Source of the DNA: Bradyrhizobium sp. LTSP885
GTDB taxonomy: Bacteria > Pseudomonadota > Alphaproteobacteria > Rhizobiales > Xanthobacteraceae
Direction of reading: 5' to 3'
NCBI RefSeq assembly: GCF_000938305.1
Contig: NZ_JYMT01000017.1
Location: forward strand, 39,140-103,139
DNA length: 64,000 nt
In this document: piece by piece, positions 16,853 to 26,034 of the stretch
Numbering within the stretch: position 1 is the stretch's first letter
How the letters are laid out: every line of letters starts with the position of its first letter
Program-made: the position numbers and the translations under genes
Notes under the pieces: model-generated
Databases searched by the model: none
What the model was told of the DNA's origin: nothing
What the model saw: only the letters and a program-made list of their open reading frames with translations

Positions 16853-17425
16853 ATGGTCGTTCTCAATCGGATCTACACGCGCACCGGCGACGATGGCACC
16901 ACCGCGCTCGGCTCCGGCGAGCGCCGCCCGAAATACGATCTGCGCGTAGCGGCCTATGGCACGGTCGACGAGACCAACGCTGCGATCGGCGTGGTGCGGC
17001 TGCATCTGGCTGACGCGCGCGAGCTCGATGCGATGCTGGGGCGGATCCAGAACGATTTGTTCGATCTCGGCGCCGACCTCGCGGTGCCCGCGCGCGAGGG
17101 CAAGGCTGAGCGCTTGCGGATGCTGGCGAGCCAGGTCGAGCGGCTCGAGCGCGACATTGACAGCCTGAACGACCAGCTCGCGCCGCTGACCTCGTTCGTG
17201 CTGCCCGGCGGCACGCCGGCGTCTGCATATCTGCATCTCGCCCGCACCATATGTCGCCGGGCGGAACGGATCATGGTGGAACTCGCCGCCCAGCCGGACG
17301 AGCCGGTGAATGCCGCTGGCATCCAGTATATGAACCGGCTGTCGGATTTCCTGTTCGTTGCCAGCCGCTTCCAGAACAACAAGGGGGCCGGGGACGTGCT
17401 GTGGGTGCCGGGCCAGAACCGCTAG
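16853..17425 (+). CDS. Cob(I)alamin adenosyltransferase, PduO type
   Basis: This 190-residue enzyme transfers the adenosyl group of ATP to cob(I)alamin to make coenzyme B12. It has the family N-terminus RIYTRTGDDGTTALGSGERR, the AYGTVDETNAAIG block and the C-terminal RRAERIMVEL and MNRLSDFLFVASR segments, all characteristic of the PduO/MMAB trimer. Adjacent cobalamin genes are absent. It precedes the ETF genes by 121 bp in the same orientation. Confidence 0.92.
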   Translation: MVVLNRIYTRTGDDGTTALGSGERRPKYDLRVAAYGTVDETNAAIGVVRLHLADARELDAMLGRIQNDLFDLGADLAVPAREGKAERLRMLASQVERLERDIDSLNDQLAPLTSFVLPGGTPASAYLHLARTICRRAERIMVELAAQPDEPVNAAGIQYMNRLSDFLFVASRFQNNKGAGDVLWVPGQNR

Positions 17426-17546
17426 CTAGACCGGCTCAAATTCGGGGGGCCGATTTTTGACTTTCGCGCGTTGACCGGGGGTAGCGGGACCTTTAGGTTC
17501 CGCGCCAGCCAATGGAAACCCATAAAATCAAAGCGAAAGAGGATCG

Positions 17547-18296
17547 ATGAAGGTTCTTGTGCCGGTAAAGCGGGTCGTCGACTACAACGTCAAGGTCCGC
17601 GTCAAGAGCGACGGATCGGGCGTGGAGCTCGGCAACGTCAAGATGTCGATGAACCCGTTCGATGAAATCGCCGTCGAGGAAGCGCTGCGGCTGAAGGAAG
17701 CCGGCAAGGCGACCGAGGTGGTGGTGGTGTCGATCGGACCCGCACAGGCCTCGGAGACCATTCGCACCGGCCTCGCGATGGGCGCCGACCGCGGCATCCT
17801 CGTGAAGGCGGACAGCATTGTTGAGCCGCTTGCGGTCGCCAAGATCCTGAAGGCAGTGGTCGATGCGGAGAAGCCAGGCCTCGTCATTCTCGGCAAACAG
17901 GCGATCGACGACGATAGCAATCAGACCGGCCAGATGCTGGCTGCGCTGCTGGGCTGGTCGCAGGCGACCTTCGCCTCCAAGCTCGAAGTCGATGGTTCCG
18001 ACTTCAAGGTCACGCGCGAGATCGACGGCGGCCTGCAGACCATCAAGCTCAAGGGCCCGGCGATCGTCACCACCGACCTGCGCCTCAACGAGCCGCGCTA
18101 CGCGTCGCTGCCCAACATCATGAAGGCGAAGAAGAAGCCGATCGACGACAAGAGCGCGGCTGACTATGGCGTCGATCTCACGCCGCGCCTGGAAGTGCTG
18201 AAGACCACGGAACCGGCAGGCCGCAAGGCGGGCGTCAAGGTCAAGGACGTCGCCGAACTCGTGAACAAGCTCAAGACCGAAGCCGGGGTTATCTGA
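17547..18296 (+). CDS. etfB: Electron transfer flavoprotein beta subunit
   Basis: The 249-residue small ETF subunit accepts electrons, together with the alpha subunit, from acyl-CoA and other flavin dehydrogenases and passes them to ETF:ubiquinone oxidoreductase. It starts [20 protein letters not shown], contains [18 protein letters not shown] and has the beta-ETF signature region [18 protein letters not shown]. The start codon of etfA overlaps its stop (ATGA), which indicates translational coupling. An AAAGCGAAAGAGG ribosome-binding site precedes the ATG. Confidence 0.96.
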   Translation: MKVLVPVKRVVDYNVKVRVKSDGSGVELGNVKMSMNPFDEIAVEEALRLKEAGKATEVVVVSIGPAQASETIRTGLAMGADRGILVKADSIVEPLAVAKILKAVVDAEKPGLVILGKQAIDDDSNQTGQMLAALLGWSQATFASKLEVDGSDFKVTREIDGGLQTIKLKGPAIVTTDLRLNEPRYASLPNIMKAKKKPIDDKSAADYGVDLTPRLEVLKTTEPAGRKAGVKVKDVAELVNKLKTEAGVI

Positions 18297-19246
18297 TGAC
18301 GACGCTGCTGATTGCCGAACATGACCACGAGACCCTGAAGGATTCGACCAACAAGGCGCTGACCGCAGCGAGCCAGCTCGGCGGCGACGTGCATGTGCTG
18401 GTCGCCGGCGGTGGCCAGGGCACCAAGGCGGCGGCAGAAGCCGCGGCCAAGCTCGATGGCGTGAAGAAGGTGCTGGTCGTCGAAGGTCCCGCCTATGAAC
18501 ATGACCTCGCCGAGCCTCTGGCCGCGCTGATCGTCTCGCTGGCGCCCGGCTATGACGCATTCGTTGCGCCCGCGACCTCGCGCTTCAAGAACGTGATGCC
18601 GCGCGTCGCAGCCCTGCTCGACGTGATGCAGGTCTCGGAGATCATCAAGGTGGTCGCGCCCGACACCTATGAGCGGCCGATCTATGCCGGCAACGCAATC
18701 CAGACCGTGAAGTCCAAGGACGCCAAGAAGGTCATCACGGTGCGCACCTCGACCTTCGCCGCCGCAGGTGAAGGCGGCAGCGCGTCGATCGAAAACGCTG
18801 CGTCGGCGGCGGATCCGGGCCTGTCATCGTTCGTCGGCGAAGAGGTCGCCAAGAACGATCGTCCCGAGCTGACCTCGGCGAAGATCATCGTCTCCGGTGG
18901 CCGCGCCATGCAGAGCCGGGAGAATTTCGCAAAATACATCGAGCCGCTCGCCGACAAGCTCGGCGCCGGCGTCGGCGCCTCGCGCGCCGCGGTCGATGCC
19001 GGCTATGCGCCGAACGACTGGCAGGTTGGCCAGACCGGCAAGGTGGTGGCCCCGGAACTCTATGTCGCGATCGGCATCTCCGGCGCGATCCAGCATCTGG
19101 CCGGCATGAAGGACTCCAAGGTGATCGTCGCCATCAACAAGGATGAGGACGCACCGATCTTCCAGGTCGCCGATTATGGCCTGGTCGCCGACCTCTACCA
19201 GGCGGTTCCAGAGCTGACCGAAGCGCTCGGCAAGCTCGGAAAGTAA
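18296..19246 (+). CDS. etfA: Electron transfer flavoprotein alpha subunit
   Basis: This is the 316-residue FAD-binding partner of EtfB. The C-terminal FAD domain shows [50 protein letters not shown] and [19 protein letters not shown]. It overlaps etfB by four bases. A strong hairpin follows its stop. The next gene is 3-hydroxybutyryl-CoA dehydrogenase, consistent with a role in short-chain acyl-CoA oxidation. Confidence 0.96.
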   Translation: MTTLLIAEHDHETLKDSTNKALTAASQLGGDVHVLVAGGGQGTKAAAEAAAKLDGVKKVLVVEGPAYEHDLAEPLAALIVSLAPGYDAFVAPATSRFKNVMPRVAALLDVMQVSEIIKVVAPDTYERPIYAGNAIQTVKSKDAKKVITVRTSTFAAAGEGGSASIENAASAADPGLSSFVGEEVAKNDRPELTSAKIIVSGGRAMQSRENFAKYIEPLADKLGAGVGASRAAVDAGYAPNDWQVGQTGKVVAPELYVAIGISGAIQHLAGMKDSKVIVAINKDEDAPIFQVADYGLVADLYQAVPELTEALGKLGK

Positions 19247-19254
19247 GCGACAAG

Positions 19255-19287
19255 ACACCGGCCGGATGGCTAAGCTCCGGCCGGTGT
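19255..19287 (+). terminator. Intrinsic terminator after etfBA
   Basis: ACACCGGCCGGA, a 9-nt loop and TCCGGCCGGTGT form a perfect 12-bp stem, followed by TACATTTT, just after the etfA stop. Confidence 0.8.
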
Positions 19288-19395
19288 TACATTTTAGGGC
19301 GTCTTCCGGCGAATTGGGCACCCGGAAGGCTGCGCTTTCGGGTATCGTTGGGATTGGGCAGGCGCTGTGAGCGCGCCGTTCCGGTGGATGGCAAG

Positions 19396-20277
19396 ATGAC
19401 GGTGGCAATCAAGAAAGTCGGCGTGATCGGTTCGGGCCAGATGGGCAACGGTATTGCCCATGTGGCGGCGCTGGCCGGCTTCGACGTGGTGCTCAACGAC
19501 GTTTCCGCCGACCGGCTGAAGTCGGCGCTGGCCACGATCAACGGCAATCTGACGCGCCAGGTTTCGAAGAAAATCATCAGCGAGGCCGAGCGCAAGCAGA
19601 CGCTCGACCACATCACGTCAGCCGAGACGCTTGATGCGCTGGCGGACTGCGATCTGGTGATCGAAACCGCGGTCGAAAAGGAAGAGACCAAGCGCAAGAT
19701 CTTTCACGACCTCTGCGCGACGCTGAAGCCCGAGGCGATCGTCGCTTCCAACACCTCGTCGATTTCGATCACGCGGCTTGCGGCCTCGACCGACCGTCCC
19801 GAACGCTTCATCGGCATTCATTTCATGAATCCGGTGCCGCTGATGGAGCTGGTCGAATTGATCCGCGGCATCGCCACCGACGACAAGACGTTCGACGCCG
19901 CCAAAGCCTTCGTCGGCAAGCTCGGCAAGCAGGTCGCGGTCTCCGAGGATTTTCCGGCCTTCATCGTCAACCGCATCCTGCTGCCGATGATCAACGAGGC
20001 GATCTACACGCTCTATGAGGGCGTCGGCAATGTCGAGGCGATCGACGCGGCGATGAAGCTCGGCGCGCATCATCCGATGGGACCGCTCGAGCTTGCCGAT
20101 TTCATCGGCCTCGATACCTGCCTGTCGATCATGCAGGTGCTGCACGAGGGCCTCGCCGACTCGAAGTATCGGCCGTGCCCGCTGCTGGTGAAATATGTCG
20201 AGGCCGGCTGGCTCGGGCGCAAGACCCAGCGCGGCTTCTACGACTATCGCGGCGACAAGCCGGTCCCGACCCGCTAA
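19396..20277 (+). CDS. 3-Hydroxybutyryl-CoA dehydrogenase
   Basis: This 293-residue NAD-dependent enzyme interconverts 3-hydroxybutyryl-CoA and acetoacetyl-CoA. It has the Rossmann motif VGVIGSGQMGNGIAH, the ETAVEKEE block, SNTSSISIT and the HADH signature GIHFMNPVPLMELVE with the catalytic His. The C-terminal domain contains NRILLPMINEAIYTLYEGV. The ATG at 19396 gives the usual family length; an in-frame codon further upstream would add 16 unconserved residues. It probably works in butyryl-CoA or polyhydroxybutyrate metabolism with the ETF upstream. Confidence 0.94.
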   Translation: MTVAIKKVGVIGSGQMGNGIAHVAALAGFDVVLNDVSADRLKSALATINGNLTRQVSKKIISEAERKQTLDHITSAETLDALADCDLVIETAVEKEETKRKIFHDLCATLKPEAIVASNTSSISITRLAASTDRPERFIGIHFMNPVPLMELVELIRGIATDDKTFDAAKAFVGKLGKQVAVSEDFPAFIVNRILLPMINEAIYTLYEGVGNVEAIDAAMKLGAHHPMGPLELADFIGLDTCLSIMQVLHEGLADSKYRPCPLLVKYVEAGWLGRKTQRGFYDYRGDKPVPTR

Positions 20278-20314
20278 AGCGCGATGAGACTTGGTTGAAG
20301 CTTCATCGCGCTTT
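20276..20314 (+). terminator. Terminator hairpin overlapping the dehydrogenase stop codon
   Basis: AAAGCGCGATGA and TCATCGCGCTTT form a perfect 12-bp stem with a 15-nt loop that begins in the TAA stop. Downstream, 20326-20376 resembles another dispersed repeat (GCGCATGATC, CGGAAAACCG, TTTTCCGGAT), also seen at 35392-35463. Confidence 0.7.
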
Positions 20315-20531
20315 AGCTTCTTGTTTGCGCATGATCTTTTCGGAAAACCGCTTCACACTTTTCCGGATCTTGCGCTAGGGATTTTTACTTCCGGTATGCT
20401 GCGGTCGCGAAGGCGCATTTGCCTTTTGGCAGGCCTGACGGCCATTCCGCGGGCGCGCTTGACTTGATCCGCACAGGGCTTATCGAAAACCAATCTCCGC
20501 GCCGACCGCGCGCCTAGCAGGGTTTTGACCG

Positions 20532-21626
20532 ATGGACGCTCATTCGAAGACCGCCTTCTCTCGTCGCCCCACGGAACGGCCGGTGGCGGCTGACGTCAGG
20601 GCGGGCCTGTTGAAGGATCCGGGCTTCGGCAAGGTCTTCACGGACCACATGGTGACGATCCGCTGGACCAAGGATCGCGGCTGGCACGACGCCGAGGTGC
20701 GCGGCCGCGCGCCGATCACGCTCGATCCGGCCGCCGCCGTCCTGCACTACGGCCAGGAAATCTTCGAGGGGCTGAAGGCCTATAACCTCAGTGACGGCTC
20801 GATCGCGCTGTTCCGCCCGGATCAGAACGCCCGCCGCTTCCAGCAATCGGCTGCCCGCATGGCCATGCCCGAGGTGCCGGAAGCCATGTTCCTGCAGGCG
20901 GTCGACGAACTGGTGAAGATCGATTCGGCCTGGATCCCGCAGGGCGACGGCAGCCTCTATCTGCGGCCCTTCATGTTCGCGACCGAAGCCTTCCTCGGCG
21001 TCCGTCCGTCCCACGAATATCTGTTCATCCTGATCGCGAGTTCGGTCGGCTCCTATTTCAAGGGCGGCGAGAAGCCGGTCACGGTGTGGCTGACCGACCG
21101 CTACACCCGCGCCGCCGAGGGCGGCACCGGTGCGGCCAAATGCGGCGGCAATTATGCGTCGAGCCTGCTCGCACAGGCCGAAGCCATGGAGAACGGCTGC
21201 GATCAGGTCGTATTCCTCGATGCGGCCGAGCATCGCTGGGTCGAGGAGCTCGGCGGCATGAACGTCTTCCTGGTCATGGACGACGGCTCGCTGGTGACGC
21301 CGCCGCTGTCGGGCACGATCCTGCCCGGCATCACGCGCGACGCCATCATCACGCTGGCGCGCAAGGACGGCCGCACGGTCCGAGAGGAGCGCTATTCGAT
21401 CGATCAGTGGCGCGCGGATGCTGCGAGCGGCAGACTGAAGGAAGCGTTCGCCTGCGGCACCGCCGCCGTCGTTGCCTCGATCGGCAGGATCAAGAGCAGC
21501 GCGGGCGACATCGTGATTTCAGACGCTGCGACCGGCCCGGTCACGGCCGCCATCAAGGCGAAGCTGGTCGGCATCCAGCGCGGCGACGTCGCCGACGAAT
21601 TCGGCTGGGTGCACCGGATCAAATAG
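20532..21626 (+). CDS. ilvE: Branched-chain amino acid aminotransferase
   Basis: This 364-residue class IV PLP enzyme carries out the last step of Leu, Ile and Val synthesis or the first step of their breakdown. It contains VLHYGQEIFEGLKAY, RPFMFATEAFLGV and GGTGAAKCGGNYASSL, where Lys203 is the expected PLP lysine, followed by LGGMNVFLV and the GTILPGITRDAII block. The length matches the larger, eukaryote-like BCAT type. It stands alone, with a 250-bp upstream region carrying a repeat. Confidence 0.95.
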   Translation: MDAHSKTAFSRRPTERPVAADVRAGLLKDPGFGKVFTDHMVTIRWTKDRGWHDAEVRGRAPITLDPAAAVLHYGQEIFEGLKAYNLSDGSIALFRPDQNARRFQQSAARMAMPEVPEAMFLQAVDELVKIDSAWIPQGDGSLYLRPFMFATEAFLGVRPSHEYLFILIASSVGSYFKGGEKPVTVWLTDRYTRAAEGGTGAAKCGGNYASSLLAQAEAMENGCDQVVFLDAAEHRWVEELGGMNVFLVMDDGSLVTPPLSGTILPGITRDAIITLARKDGRTVREERYSIDQWRADAASGRLKEAFACGTAAVVASIGRIKSSAGDIVISDAATGPVTAAIKAKLVGIQRGDVADEFGWVHRIK

Positions 21627-21729
21627 GCCATCTGCTGCGCCACGAAATGCTGCGTCAGCGTGACGCGGCCGGCCCTACCATGCGTTAACTTTCCCGCGTT
21701 ACGCCAAGGTCGTTTTGGGAGTACCGCGT

Positions 21730-21924
21730 ATGGATATGATGAGCATGGTCAGCAGCATCCTGTCGATGCAGCAGGGCAATTTGCAGGGCCAGATCGCGAC
21801 GACGGTGATGAAGCAGAACCTCGACGCGGAAAAATCAGCGGTTCAGACCCTGCTCGGCACCGGCACGCCGTCATCAACCAATCTCGGCCCGGGCATCGGC
21901 GGCAACCTCAACGTCACAGCCTGA
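21730..21924 (+). CDS. YjfB-type putative motility peptide
   Basis: The 64-residue product starts MDMMSMVSSILSMQQGNL and has a Gln/Met-rich helix followed by a Gly/Asn-rich tail. This matches the small YjfB family, annotated as a putative motility protein with no proven role. The ATG at 21730 is preceded by TTGGGAG. No other motility gene is nearby. Confidence 0.65.
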   Translation: MDMMSMVSSILSMQQGNLQGQIATTVMKQNLDAEKSAVQTLLGTGTPSSTNLGPGIGGNLNVTA

Positions 21925-21927
21925 AAT

Positions 21928-22620
21928 CTAGAATCCAGCCGAGGCCGGCTGCACCGCGGCCTTGAGCAGCGTGATGGCGTCGTCGCTGGCCCATTCGGCG
22001 GGGCCGGCAATATTGGCGATCTCGCAGCCCTTGGCATCGACCAGCACCGAGGTCGGCATCCCCAGCGCCTTGCCTATATTCTTAAGATCCTGAAAGACCT
22101 TGGCTTTCTGGTCGCTGAAATAGCCCAGATTGGTCAGATTGGCCTCTTTCAGGAAGTTTCGGGGCTTATCGGGGTCGCGGGTGTCGATGTTGATCGCGAC
22201 CACCTCGAAATCCTTGCCGCCGAGCTTGGTCTGCAGGCTGTCGAGTGCCGGCATCTCCCTGCGGCAGGGCACGCACCAGGTGGCCCAGAGGTTCACCAGC
22301 ACGGTCTTGCCGCGGAAGTCCGACAGCTTCTTCGGCTGGCCGTTGGCGTCCTCGAAGGCGAGGTCAGGCAATAGGAGGGGTGTGGTGGCCATGGCCAGCG
22401 CCGCGACCTCGCCATGGGCCAGCGGGGCGATCTTGTTCGCCAGAGCCACCGCGCCGTTGCAGGCGACATCGCCAGCGGCGGGGCGCTTGAGGCTCGAAAC
22501 CCCGATATAGCCAACGACGGCCCCGACCAGCACCGCGCCGATCACGAGCGGGATGCGCCGCGTGGCGGTCGACTTGGCAGTCGGTTCGGGTGAGGGCGTT
22601 TCGGGCATATCGTTTGTCAT
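21928..22620 (-). CDS. tlpA: Membrane-anchored thioredoxin-like TlpA
   Basis: This protein of about 230 residues has an N-terminal membrane anchor (IPLVIGAVLVGAVVGYIGV) and a periplasmic thioredoxin domain with the active site WATWCVPC. It strongly recalls the TlpA of Bradyrhizobium, including the KIAPLAHGEVAALAMA insert and the PTSVLVDAKGCEIA cis-Pro region. The known TlpA keeps the copper site of cytochrome oxidase CoxB and the chaperone ScoI reduced. Start candidates are 22644, 22620 and 22608; 22620 is chosen. It is divergent from argH. Confidence 0.93.
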   Translation of the reverse strand: MTNDMPETPSPEPTAKSTATRRIPLVIGAVLVGAVVGYIGVSSLKRPAAGDVACNGAVALANKIAPLAHGEVAALAMATTPLLLPDLAFEDANGQPKKLSDFRGKTVLVNLWATWCVPCRREMPALDSLQTKLGGKDFEVVAINIDTRDPDKPRNFLKEANLTNLGYFSDQKAKVFQDLKNIGKALGMPTSVLVDAKGCEIANIAGPAEWASDDAITLLKAAVQPASAGF

Positions 22621-22735
22621 CCTGGGCCAGATGTGGCTATGCAATGCCGGGAATTACGTTCGGAACCTATGCGCCGTTTCGCCGATCTGGCCAGGAAACG
22701 GCGTGGCCTGAATACAAAGTCGTGAGCGAGAAGTC

Positions 22736-24133
22736 ATGAGCAACAAGATGTGGGGCGGCCGGTTCTCGGAGCGTCCCGATGCGATCATGGAGGAAATCAA
22801 CGTCTCCATCGACGTCGATCGTCACCTTTATGCCCAGGACATCGCCGCGTCCAAGGCCCACGCAGCCATGCTTGCCGCGCAAGGCATCATCACCGCGGGT
22901 GATGCGAAAAATATCGGCAAAGGTCTAGACACGATTTTGTCAGAAATCTCCAAGGGCGATTTCGACTTCAAGCGCGCGCTCGAGGACATTCATATGAATG
23001 TCGAGTCGCGGTTGTCGGAGCTGATCGGGCCGGCCGCGGGCAGGCTGCACACCGCGCGCTCGCGCAATGACCAGGTCGCGACCGATTTCCGGCTCTATGT
23101 CCGCGATACGATCGACGAGACTGACGCGGCGCTGGCCGCGTTCCAGCACGCGCTGGTGACCCGCGCGCTCGAGCATGCCGGCACCGTGATGCCGGGCTTC
23201 ACCCATCTGCAGACCGCGCAGCCGGTGACCTTCGGCCATCATCTGCTCGCCTATGTCGAGATGGCGTCCCGCGACCGCGGCCGCTTTGCGGATACGCGCA
23301 AGCGGCTGAACGAATCGCCGCTGGGCGCCGCCGCGCTCGCCGGCACGTCGTTTCCGATCGACCGTGCCGCGACGGCCAAGGCGCTCGGCTTCGATCGTCC
23401 GATGGCCAATTCGCTCGATGCGGTCTCCGATCGCGATTTCGTGCTGGAGACGCTGTCGGCCGCCTCGATCTGCGCCGTGCATCTGTCGCGTTTTGCCGAA
23501 GAGATCGTGATCTGGACCTCGCCTTTGGTCGGTCTGGTCAGGCTCAGCGACAAGTTCACGTCAGGCTCATCGATCATGCCGCAGAAGCGCAACCCGGATG
23601 CGGCCGAACTGGTCCGCGCCAAGACCGGTCGCGTGATCGGCGCGCTCACCGCGCTCCTGATCGTGATGAAGGGCCTGCCGCTCGCCTATCAAAAGGACAT
23701 GCAGGAGGACAAGCAGGGCGCGATGGAAGCCTTCGCCGCGCTGTCGCTCGCGATCCGCGCCATGACCGGCATGGTCGAGGACCTCGTGCCCGACGAAGGC
23801 CGCATGAAGGCAGCCGCGGGCGAAGGCTATGCTACCGCGACTGATCTCGCCGACTGGCTGGTGCGCACCCTCAAAATGCCGTTCCGCGACGCCCATCACG
23901 TCACCGGGCGTATCGTCGGCCTCGCTTCCAACCAGGGCATAGCGCTGCACGAATTGCCTCTGGCCGCGATGCAGGAGGTCGAACCCAAGATCACCGCGGA
24001 TGCGCTGAAGGTGCTCAGCGTGGAGTCCTCGGTGAAGAGCCGGACCTCATTTGGCGGGACGGCGCCGAAGAATGTGCTGGCGCAGGCCAAAGCCTGGGCC
24101 AAGCGGCTGGAAAAAGAGCGAAAGTTGGGCTGA
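22736..24133 (+). CDS. argH: Argininosuccinate lyase
   Basis: The 465-residue enzyme cleaves argininosuccinate to arginine and fumarate. It carries [18 protein letters not shown], the HMNVESRL and [13 protein letters not shown] blocks, the catalytic [13 protein letters not shown] region and the fumarase/lyase signature [12 protein letters not shown]. The downstream order lptM-lysA is the conserved alphaproteobacterial arrangement. Confidence 0.97.
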   Translation: MSNKMWGGRFSERPDAIMEEINVSIDVDRHLYAQDIAASKAHAAMLAAQGIITAGDAKNIGKGLDTILSEISKGDFDFKRALEDIHMNVESRLSELIGPAAGRLHTARSRNDQVATDFRLYVRDTIDETDAALAAFQHALVTRALEHAGTVMPGFTHLQTAQPVTFGHHLLAYVEMASRDRGRFADTRKRLNESPLGAAALAGTSFPIDRAATAKALGFDRPMANSLDAVSDRDFVLETLSAASICAVHLSRFAEEIVIWTSPLVGLVRLSDKFTSGSSIMPQKRNPDAAELVRAKTGRVIGALTALLIVMKGLPLAYQKDMQEDKQGAMEAFAALSLAIRAMTGMVEDLVPDEGRMKAAAGEGYATATDLADWLVRTLKMPFRDAHHVTGRIVGLASNQGIALHELPLAAMQEVEPKITADALKVLSVESSVKSRTSFGGTAPKNVLAQAKAWAKRLEKERKLG

Positions 24134-24135
24134 AC

Positions 24136-24235
24136 AGAGCGTTTTCGAGCGAAGTGGGCCCGGTTCGCGTGAAGAAAACGCGTCAGAACAAGAATTTGGA
24201 GCCCTGTTCCGATTCCATCGGAACAGGGCTCTGGA
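24136..24235. repeat. Dispersed intergenic repeat, GTTTTCGAGCGAAGTGG family, copy 2
   Basis: This is the second copy of the element at 16716-16820, ending in a perfect 15-bp stem (GAGCCCTGTTCCGAT with its complement, 24199-24231). It follows the argH stop directly and probably acts as its terminator. Confidence 0.8.
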
Positions 24236-24320
24236 AATTTCGCTGTCATTTCAGCGAGGCCAAGGTCTCGCCAGAGCGCGGCAATGTTTGTATGGTGCGG
24301 CCCGAATTGGGGATTTCGTC

Positions 24321-24593
24321 GTGACTAGCAAGACAAGCCTGACCCGGTCGGGATGGGCCATCATTGTGCTCTGCGCCACAGCTCTCGTGCTTGGCGGCTG
24401 TGGCCGCAAGGGACCGCTCGATCTGCCGCCGACGGCGTCGAACACGGCGCCAACGGCGACCGGTGACACCGAGACCGAGCGCGCGAGCCAGCCCAGCCTG
24501 TTCAATCCGAGCTACGGATCGGACGCCGCGCCGGCCGCGTCGAAAGGCACCAAAAAGCCCTTTATCCTCGATCCGATCCTCAATAGTAACTAA
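24321..24593 (+). CDS. lptM: LPS-assembly-associated lipoprotein LptM
   Basis: This 90-residue lipoprotein starts at a GTG. A hydrophobic segment ends in the lipobox LGGC, followed at once by GRKGPLDLPP, the LptM/YifL signature. LptM helps the LptD/LptE translocon mature. The tail is Ala/Thr/Pro-rich and ends KKPFILDPIL, a conserved rhizobial feature. Its place between argH and lysA is the standard one. Confidence 0.88.
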   Translation: MTSKTSLTRSGWAIIVLCATALVLGGCGRKGPLDLPPTASNTAPTATGDTETERASQPSLFNPSYGSDAAPAASKGTKKPFILDPILNSN

Positions 24594-24689
24594 GCCGTAG
24601 AGTCCGGGCGCCGCCGCTCCAGCCCTCGCCTGACGCGTTGTCCCGACGCGGACCGGACCCACCTCGCTTAAAGCGCCATCGAGCGAACC

Positions 24690-25955
24690 ATGAACCATTT
24701 CGACTATCGCAACGGCGTGCTGCACGCCGAGGGCGTCAACCTCATCGCGCTTGCGGAAGCCGTCGGCACGCCGTTCTACTGCTATTCGACGGCGACGCTG
24801 GAGCGCCACTACCGCGTCTTCACCGAAGCTTTCGCCGGCGAGAAGACCCTCGTCTGCTACGCGATGAAGGCGAATTCCAACCAGTCGGTGCTGCGCACGC
24901 TGGCCAAGTTAGGAGCCGGTGCTGACGTGGTCTCCGGCGGTGAATTGAAGCGAGCGCTGGCCGCCGGCATTCCGCCTTCGAAGATCCTGTTCTCCGGTGT
25001 CGGCAAGACCGAGGCCGAGCTGCGCGCTGCACTCGCCGCCGACATCCTCTGCATCAACATCGAGTCCGAGCCCGAGCTCGAGCTGCTGTCGCGGCTCGCG
25101 GTCGAGATCGGCAAGACCGCGCGCATCTCGGTGCGGGTCAATCCCGACGTCGACGCCGGCACGCATGCCAAGATCGCCACCGGCAAGTCGGAGAACAAGT
25201 TCGGCATTCCGCTGGCGCGGGCGCGCAAGGTCTATGCGCGCGCGGCGCAGCTGCCGGGCATCGAGGTGACCGGCACCGATGTGCATATCGGCAGCCAGAT
25301 CACGGATCTCGGACCGCTCGAGGCCGCCTTCCGGCTGCTCGCCGAGTTCGTGCAGACGCTGCGCGCCGACGGCCACACCATCTCGCATGTCGATTTCGGC
25401 GGCGGCCTCGGCATTCCCTATCATCTGGATCGCGCCGCGCCGCCGGTGCCCGCCGCCTATGCCGCGATGGTCAAGCGCGTGACGCACAATCTCGGCTGCA
25501 CGCTGATGTTCGAGCCGGGCCGCATGATCGTCGGCAATGCCGGCATCCTCGTGTCCCGCGTGATCCATGTGAAGCCGGGCGATGCGAAGAACTTCGTGAT
25601 CATCGACGCCGCGATGAACGATTTGATCCGGCCGACGCTGTACGAGGCGCATCACGACATCCTGCCGGTGCGCGCGCCGGCCGAGGGCACGCCGGCCATC
25701 ATCGCCGACGTGGTCGGGCCGGTCTGCGAGACCGGCGATTACCTCGCACTCGATCGCACGCTGCCGCGGCCGAAGGCCGGCGATCTCCTTGCGATCATGA
25801 CCGCCGGCGCCTATGGCGCGGTGCAGTCCGGCACCTACAACACGCGGGCCCTGGTGCCGGAAGTGCTGGTCAAGGACGACCAGTACGCGATCGTCCGCCC
25901 GCGCATCGACGTCGACGCGCTGATCGCGATGGACAAGCCCGCGCCGTGGCTGTGA
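24690..25955 (+). CDS. lysA: Diaminopimelate decarboxylase
   Basis: This 421-residue fold-type III PLP enzyme makes lysine from meso-diaminopimelate. It has the PLP lysine in CYAMKANSNQSVLR, the GSQI and FGGGLGIPY segments, EPGRMIVGNAG, the catalytic-Cys motif CETGDYLA and GAYGAVQSGTYN. An in-line hairpin follows at 25982. It is the last gene of the argH-lptM-lysA group. Confidence 0.97.
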   Translation: MNHFDYRNGVLHAEGVNLIALAEAVGTPFYCYSTATLERHYRVFTEAFAGEKTLVCYAMKANSNQSVLRTLAKLGAGADVVSGGELKRALAAGIPPSKILFSGVGKTEAELRAALAADILCINIESEPELELLSRLAVEIGKTARISVRVNPDVDAGTHAKIATGKSENKFGIPLARARKVYARAAQLPGIEVTGTDVHIGSQITDLGPLEAAFRLLAEFVQTLRADGHTISHVDFGGGLGIPYHLDRAAPPVPAAYAAMVKRVTHNLGCTLMFEPGRMIVGNAGILVSRVIHVKPGDAKNFVIIDAAMNDLIRPTLYEAHHDILPVRAPAEGTPAIIADVVGPVCETGDYLALDRTLPRPKAGDLLAIMTAGAYGAVQSGTYNTRALVPEVLVKDDQYAIVRPRIDVDALIAMDKPAPWL

Positions 25956-25981
25956 CACGCTGAACCCACAACATTCTCGGT

Positions 25982-26007
25982 GTCGTCCCGGCTTTTGCCG
26001 GGACGAC
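25982..26007. terminator. Bidirectional terminator hairpin between lysA and the tannase-family gene
   Basis: GTCGTCCCGGC, TTTT and GCCGGGACGAC form a perfect 11-bp stem between two convergent genes. Confidence 0.7.
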
Positions 26008-26034
26008 AATTGTTATTCGCCGGCATCGCACGCC

